From assembly GCA_004010275.1 (NCBI GenBank), contig RBWT01000022.1:1-60726 (forward strand): DNA of 60,726 nucleotides, read 5' to 3'. The first letter of the stretch is position 1. Each line of letters opens with the position of its first letter. The position numbers were made by a program, and so were the translations under genes. Shown piece after piece: positions 56,822 through 60,726 of the stretch. The DNA comes from Streptomyces huasconensis. GTDB lineage: Bacteria; Actinomycetota; Actinomycetes; Streptomycetales; Streptomycetaceae. The notes under the pieces are model-generated. The model did not search any database, was not told the DNA's origin, and saw only the letters and a program-made list of their open reading frames with translations.

Positions 56822-59504
56822 TCAGAACAGGCTGAGCAGGGCCTCCGCCGCGTCCATCGGCTCCGTTTCTCCGTCGGGCAGCGCGAGTTCGAACCAGACC
56901 GTCTTGCCCCGCGGGGTCCGGCGCGAGCCCCACGCGGCGCTGAGCAGGCCGACCAGCTGGAGGCCGCGCCCGCCCTCGTCGGTGTCGCGGGCCCGGCGGC
57001 GGCGCGGCTGGACGAAGCTGCCGTCCCAGACCTCGCAGACCAGGGTGCGGTCCAGCAGGAGCCGCAGCCGGATCTCGCCCTCGCCGTACCGCAGGGCGTT
57101 GGTGACGAGTTCGCTGACCAGCAGTTCCGCCGTGTCGCAGAGCGGTTCCAGGTCCCAGGCGCGCAGCTTGTCGCAGGCCAGTTCGCGGGCCCGGCCCACC
57201 GACTTGGGGTCGCGCGGCAGCTTCCAGTCGCCGACGTGTTCGGCCGGCAGCCCTTCGACGCGGGCCATCAGGAGGGCGATGTCGTCCTCGCCGTGGTGGG
57301 TGTCGAGGGTGTTCAGGACGTGGTCGCAGACGTCCTCCAGGGCGGGCGGGGCGTCGCCGAGGGCGCGTACGAACGCGTTCAGCCCCTCCTCCAGCGGGTG
57401 GTCGCGGGACTCGACGAGGCCGTCGGTGTAAAGGGCGAGGAGGGCGCCCTCGGGGAGTTCGATCTCCACGTCCTCGAAGGGTTCGCCGCCGACGCCGAGC
57501 GGCAGTCCCGGCGGCACGTCGAGCATGAGCGCGAGCTGACCGGAGTCCCCGGGCTCGACGAGGACGGGCGGCAGGTGTCCCGCGTTGGCGAAGGTGCAGC
57601 GGCGGGTGACGGCGTCGTAGACCGCGTACACGCAGGTGGCGAGGTACACCTCGCTGAGGTCGGCGTCCGCGGCCTTGCGGGCGCGCGGGTGTTCTGCTGG
57701 GGCCCGGCCGGGTTGCCGAGGCCGCGGGCGATCTCGTCGAGGGCGGAGAGGACCTCGGCGGGCTCCAGGTCGAGCAGGGCCAGCGTGCGCACGGCGGTGC
57801 GCAGCTCCCCCATGGCGACGGCGGCGCGCAGGCCGCGGCCCATGACGTCGCCGACGACCAGGGCGGTGCGGTGGCCCGGCAGCTCGATGACGTCGAACCA
57901 GTCGCCGCCCACCTCGTTGGCGGCGTTGCCCGGCAGGTAGCGGCAGGCGATGTCCAGGCCGGATGCCTCGGGGTCGCCGGGCGGCAGCAGGGAGCGTTGC
58001 AGTATCAGCGCGCGTTCGTGCTCGCGGCGGTAGAGGCGGGCGTTGTCGATGCAGACGGCGGCGCGGGCGGCCAGTTCCACGGCGAGCGCCCGGTCGCGCT
58101 CGCCGAAGGGTTCGCTGCCCTTGGTGCGGGAGAACTGGGCGAGGCCGACCACGGTGTCGTGGGCGACCATCGGCACGGCGAGCGTCGACTGGATGAGGCC
58201 GCCGGTGAGGCGGCTCGCGGAACCGTCGTCCTCCGCGGTGGTCAGCCGGGGCCGGGCCGCGCGCAGGGCGTCGGCGCAGGGCGAGGTGAAGGGGAAGCGG
58301 TGCACGGCGCCGACCTCGACGGGGGCGCCCCTTCCGGGAACGGGGCGTCGGCGACGGCGCTCGCGAAGGCCACGCGGCGCAGCTCCGCGCTGCCGTCGGC
58401 GAGGCCGGGCGGGGTCTCGTCACCGGCGAGCAGGCCTTGGTACAGGTCGACGGAGGCGAGGTCGCAGAAGCCGGGGACGGCGACGTCCAGGAGTTCCCTG
58501 GCGGTGGTCTCCAGGTCGAGGGAGTTCCCTATGCGGGCGCCCGCCTCGTTCAGGAGGGCGAGGTTGCGCCGGGCGTGGGCGGCCTCGCGGGCGGCGGCGT
58601 GCCGCCGGGTGACGTCGGTGCCGAGGCCCGCGACGCCGATGGGGCGGCCGGAGCCGCTGTGCACGCGGTAGAGGTTGATCGACCAGTGCCTGCGGTCGTT
58701 GCTGCCGGGGGCGGGGCCCACGATCTGCATGTCCGTGACGGGGTCGCCGGTCTGCAGGACCCGCTTCATGGCCGCGGCCATGCGGTCGGCCTCGTGGCGC
58801 GGCAGGTAGTCGTGGACGGTGCGGCCGCGGTGGTCCTCGGCGCCGCCGCCGAAGACGTCGGCGAAGCGGCGGTTGGCGCGCCGGACCCTGAGGTCCGTGT
58901 CGAAGAGCAGGAAGCCGAAGGGAGATTGGCCGAAAATGGCCTGCGAGGAGGCGAGGTCCGTCTCGATCTGCCGGAGCGCGCGGACGTCGACGACGATGCA
59001 GACCGCGGCCCGCTCGCCGTCCTCCGTGCGGGTCGGCATGACGTAGACCTCGGCGACGCCCTCCAGGCCGGGGTCGGCGGCGCCGTCCCCGTCGGGGACG
59101 CGGAAGGGGACGACGCCCGTCCACTCCCGTCCGTCGAGGATCTCCGCCATCTTGCGGTAGCCGTCGGCGCGCAGCTCGGAGGGGACGAAGGCCTCGATGG
59201 GGTCCTTGCCGACGGCGTCCCGCGCGGCCACGCCGAACAGCTGTTCGGCACGCGTGCTCCACTGGTCGACGAGGCCGTCGGGCCCGATCGAGAACGAGGC
59301 GGCCTTGATGTAGTCGTAGAGGGAACCGGGCGGGCTGCTGTGCCACATCTCGTCCGTCGGCACGTCGCCCGGCACGCCGCCGGGGGCCTCGCCCGGCATG
59401 GCGCCGGTCGGTCCGCCGGTCGCCGGATCGCCCGGCGGCCGCTCGGTCTGCGCGTCGCCCGACGGCCCGTCCCGCTCCGTCGCCTTCGCTGGTATCTCGC
59501 TCAC
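56822..59504 (-). CDS. PAS/GAF/SpoIIE serine phosphatase with C-terminal kinase-like ATPase domain, frameshifted
   Basis: About 894 residues. After an ~50-residue Pro/Gly N-terminus come two PAS domains (SLYDYIKAASFSIGPDG onward; QAIFGQSPFGFLLFDTDL onward), a GAF domain (ALLNEAGARIGNSLDLETTAREL; LASVDLYQGL), then a PP2C SpoIIE domain with GGDWFDVIEL and VVGDVMGRGLRAA, both metal-binding. It ends in an HATPase_c domain (LLVSELVTNALRYGEGEIR, EGGRGLQLVGLL, KTVWFELALP). Two bases are missing (near 58325 and 57690). It fuses a phosphatase and an anti-sigma-type kinase, likely controlling a SigB/SigF-like partner switch. GTG 59504 has GGAGGGG upstream. A lone HATPase follows upstream. Confidence 0.88.
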
Positions 59505-59677
59505 GCGAACCGTCCCCTCCAGCTCACCGCGTCCGGCACCGGTCACCGCGTACGGCTGACCGCAGTATCCAGCACTACGGTGCAGCGCCACACGGCGTTC
59601 ACGATCACAGCACGGTCTCGACGCTTTTTGGCCCGTGCCGGTCTTGTGTCCGACGCCCTTCGCACACTGCAAGTCTT

Positions 59678-60086
59678 CTAACCCGGCAGCGCCAGCTCGA
59701 ACCACACCGTCTTCCCCGTCCTGCCCGTGCGGCCCTGCCGTGTGCCCCAGCGCCGCGCGGAGCGGGCGACCAGCTGGAGGCCGCGTCCGCCCTCGTCGTC
59801 GGGGGGCGGCGGCGCGCGCCAGCGGCGGGTCGGGCAGCGGGTCGGACACCTCCACGAGCAGCGTGCCGAGCGGGTCGGCGGGGCGTACGAGGAGTACGCC
59901 GATGGGCCCCGAGGCGTGCCGCAGCGAGTTGGTGACCAGCTCGCTCACGAGCAGCGCGGCGATGTCACCGAGCGAGCCGAGGTCCCAGTCGCCGAGCTGC
60001 TCGCGGACGACATGGCGGGCGGTACGGACGGCGCCGGGGTCCGCGGGGAAGTCCCACTCGGCGCAGTCGCCTTCGATGTCGATCAC
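59678..60086 (-). CDS. RsbW/SpoIIAB-like HATPase (anti-sigma type), frameshifted
   Basis: About 135 residues. N box LLVSELVTNSLRHASGPIG and G1-like LLVEVSDPLPDPP, then GGRGLQLVARSARRWG and KTVWFELALPG. An extra C in a run (59801-59806 on the plus strand) breaks the frame before the G2 region. Start: GTG 60086 has GGAAG seven bases upstream and is my choice, but GTG 60095 and ATG 60146 are in frame. It sits 170 bases upstream of the phosphatase on the same strand, and its C-terminal end resembles that of the phosphatase's own ATPase domain. Confidence 0.82.
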
Positions 60087-60222
60087 GCCGATCACTTCCA
60101 GACCAGAAGCGGAACCTGTCCGGTTTCGGGCGGTTAATGCCCACATACCCGATATCGACGTGGCTTTACCGCGCCATGGGGCGCACTGTGGCACGAACGG
60201 CGTAGGAACGGCGCGGGAGAGA

Positions 60223-60621
<399 letters not shown>

Positions 60622-60726
60622 GCGCCGGAGCCTAGGGCCTGTCTGACAATTCCCGTCGTCGCCCGGAGGGCGCCTCGCGGCGTCAGGTGCGTGCTCTCGG
60701 CGTGCCGGGCGTAGGGCCTCGTACTG

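Overview
The window is about 72% GC with strong third-position G/C bias. It carries mycothiol biosynthesis (mshB), bld-type oligopeptide permeases, an M. tuberculosis SigE-like ECF sigma factor, a SpoIIE-type phosphatase and GTG/TTG starts, all of which point to a Streptomyces core chromosome. From memory, the gene order resembles the S. coelicolor neighbourhood running from the ECF sigma/anti-sigma pair through dapE, dapC, fdxA and mshB to the bldK region, a BipA/TypA GTPase and a succinate dehydrogenase. I saw no tRNA, rRNA, CRISPR array, prophage or insertion sequence.

Layout. 1-3.1 kb: start of a probable HtrA-like protease, anti-sigma factor and ECF sigma factor (minus), then an O-methyltransferase. 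3.1-3.4 kb: tandem repeats and a hairpin. 3.4-9.3 kb: DUF3117, enoyl-CoA hydratase, 3-methyladenine glycosylase (tag), a DivIVA-domain membrane protein, folP2, a LOG-family protein and dapE. 9.4-14.8 kb: lysozyme-like membrane protein, small secreted protein with a structured leader, dapC, ferredoxin, GNAT protein, SirB1-like protein. 14.8-18.4 kb: a four-gene ABC transporter/two-component module. 18.5-22.6 kb: peptidoglycan-binding membrane protein, DUF6113-like protein, mshB, small membrane protein. 22.7-24.8 kb: S9 peptidase. 24.9-43.9 kb: three complete five-gene oligopeptide ABC operons (A minus, B plus, C minus). 44.4-49.1 kb: typA and an unusual solute-binding lipoprotein. 49.4-53.4 kb: small protein and sdhCAB. 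53.6-60.6 kb: Tat-exported hydrolase, SMI1/KNR4-like protein, TPM-domain protein, large PAS/GAF/SpoIIE phosphatase with its own kinase domain, a free HATPase, and a NUDIX hydrolase.

Functional themes are cell-envelope and redox stress (sigma/anti-sigma/protease, mshB, two-component ABC module, DapC/DapE supplying lysine and peptidoglycan precursors) and peptide uptake and signalling. Operon B has the bldKA-E gene order. Operons A and C are close paralogues of each other and flank it. In all three operons a stable hairpin sits directly after the binding-protein gene, which would let that subunit be made in excess.

A caveat affects the whole annotation. About 20 of 54 genes are interrupted by one to three single-base indels, many in G or C runs, including housekeeping genes such as dapE and sdhB. 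Both halves of each broken gene remain conserved in adjacent frames, so these look like sequencing or assembly errors rather than real decay. I annotate such genes over their full span as frameshifted CDSs; lengths given for them assume the frame is repaired.
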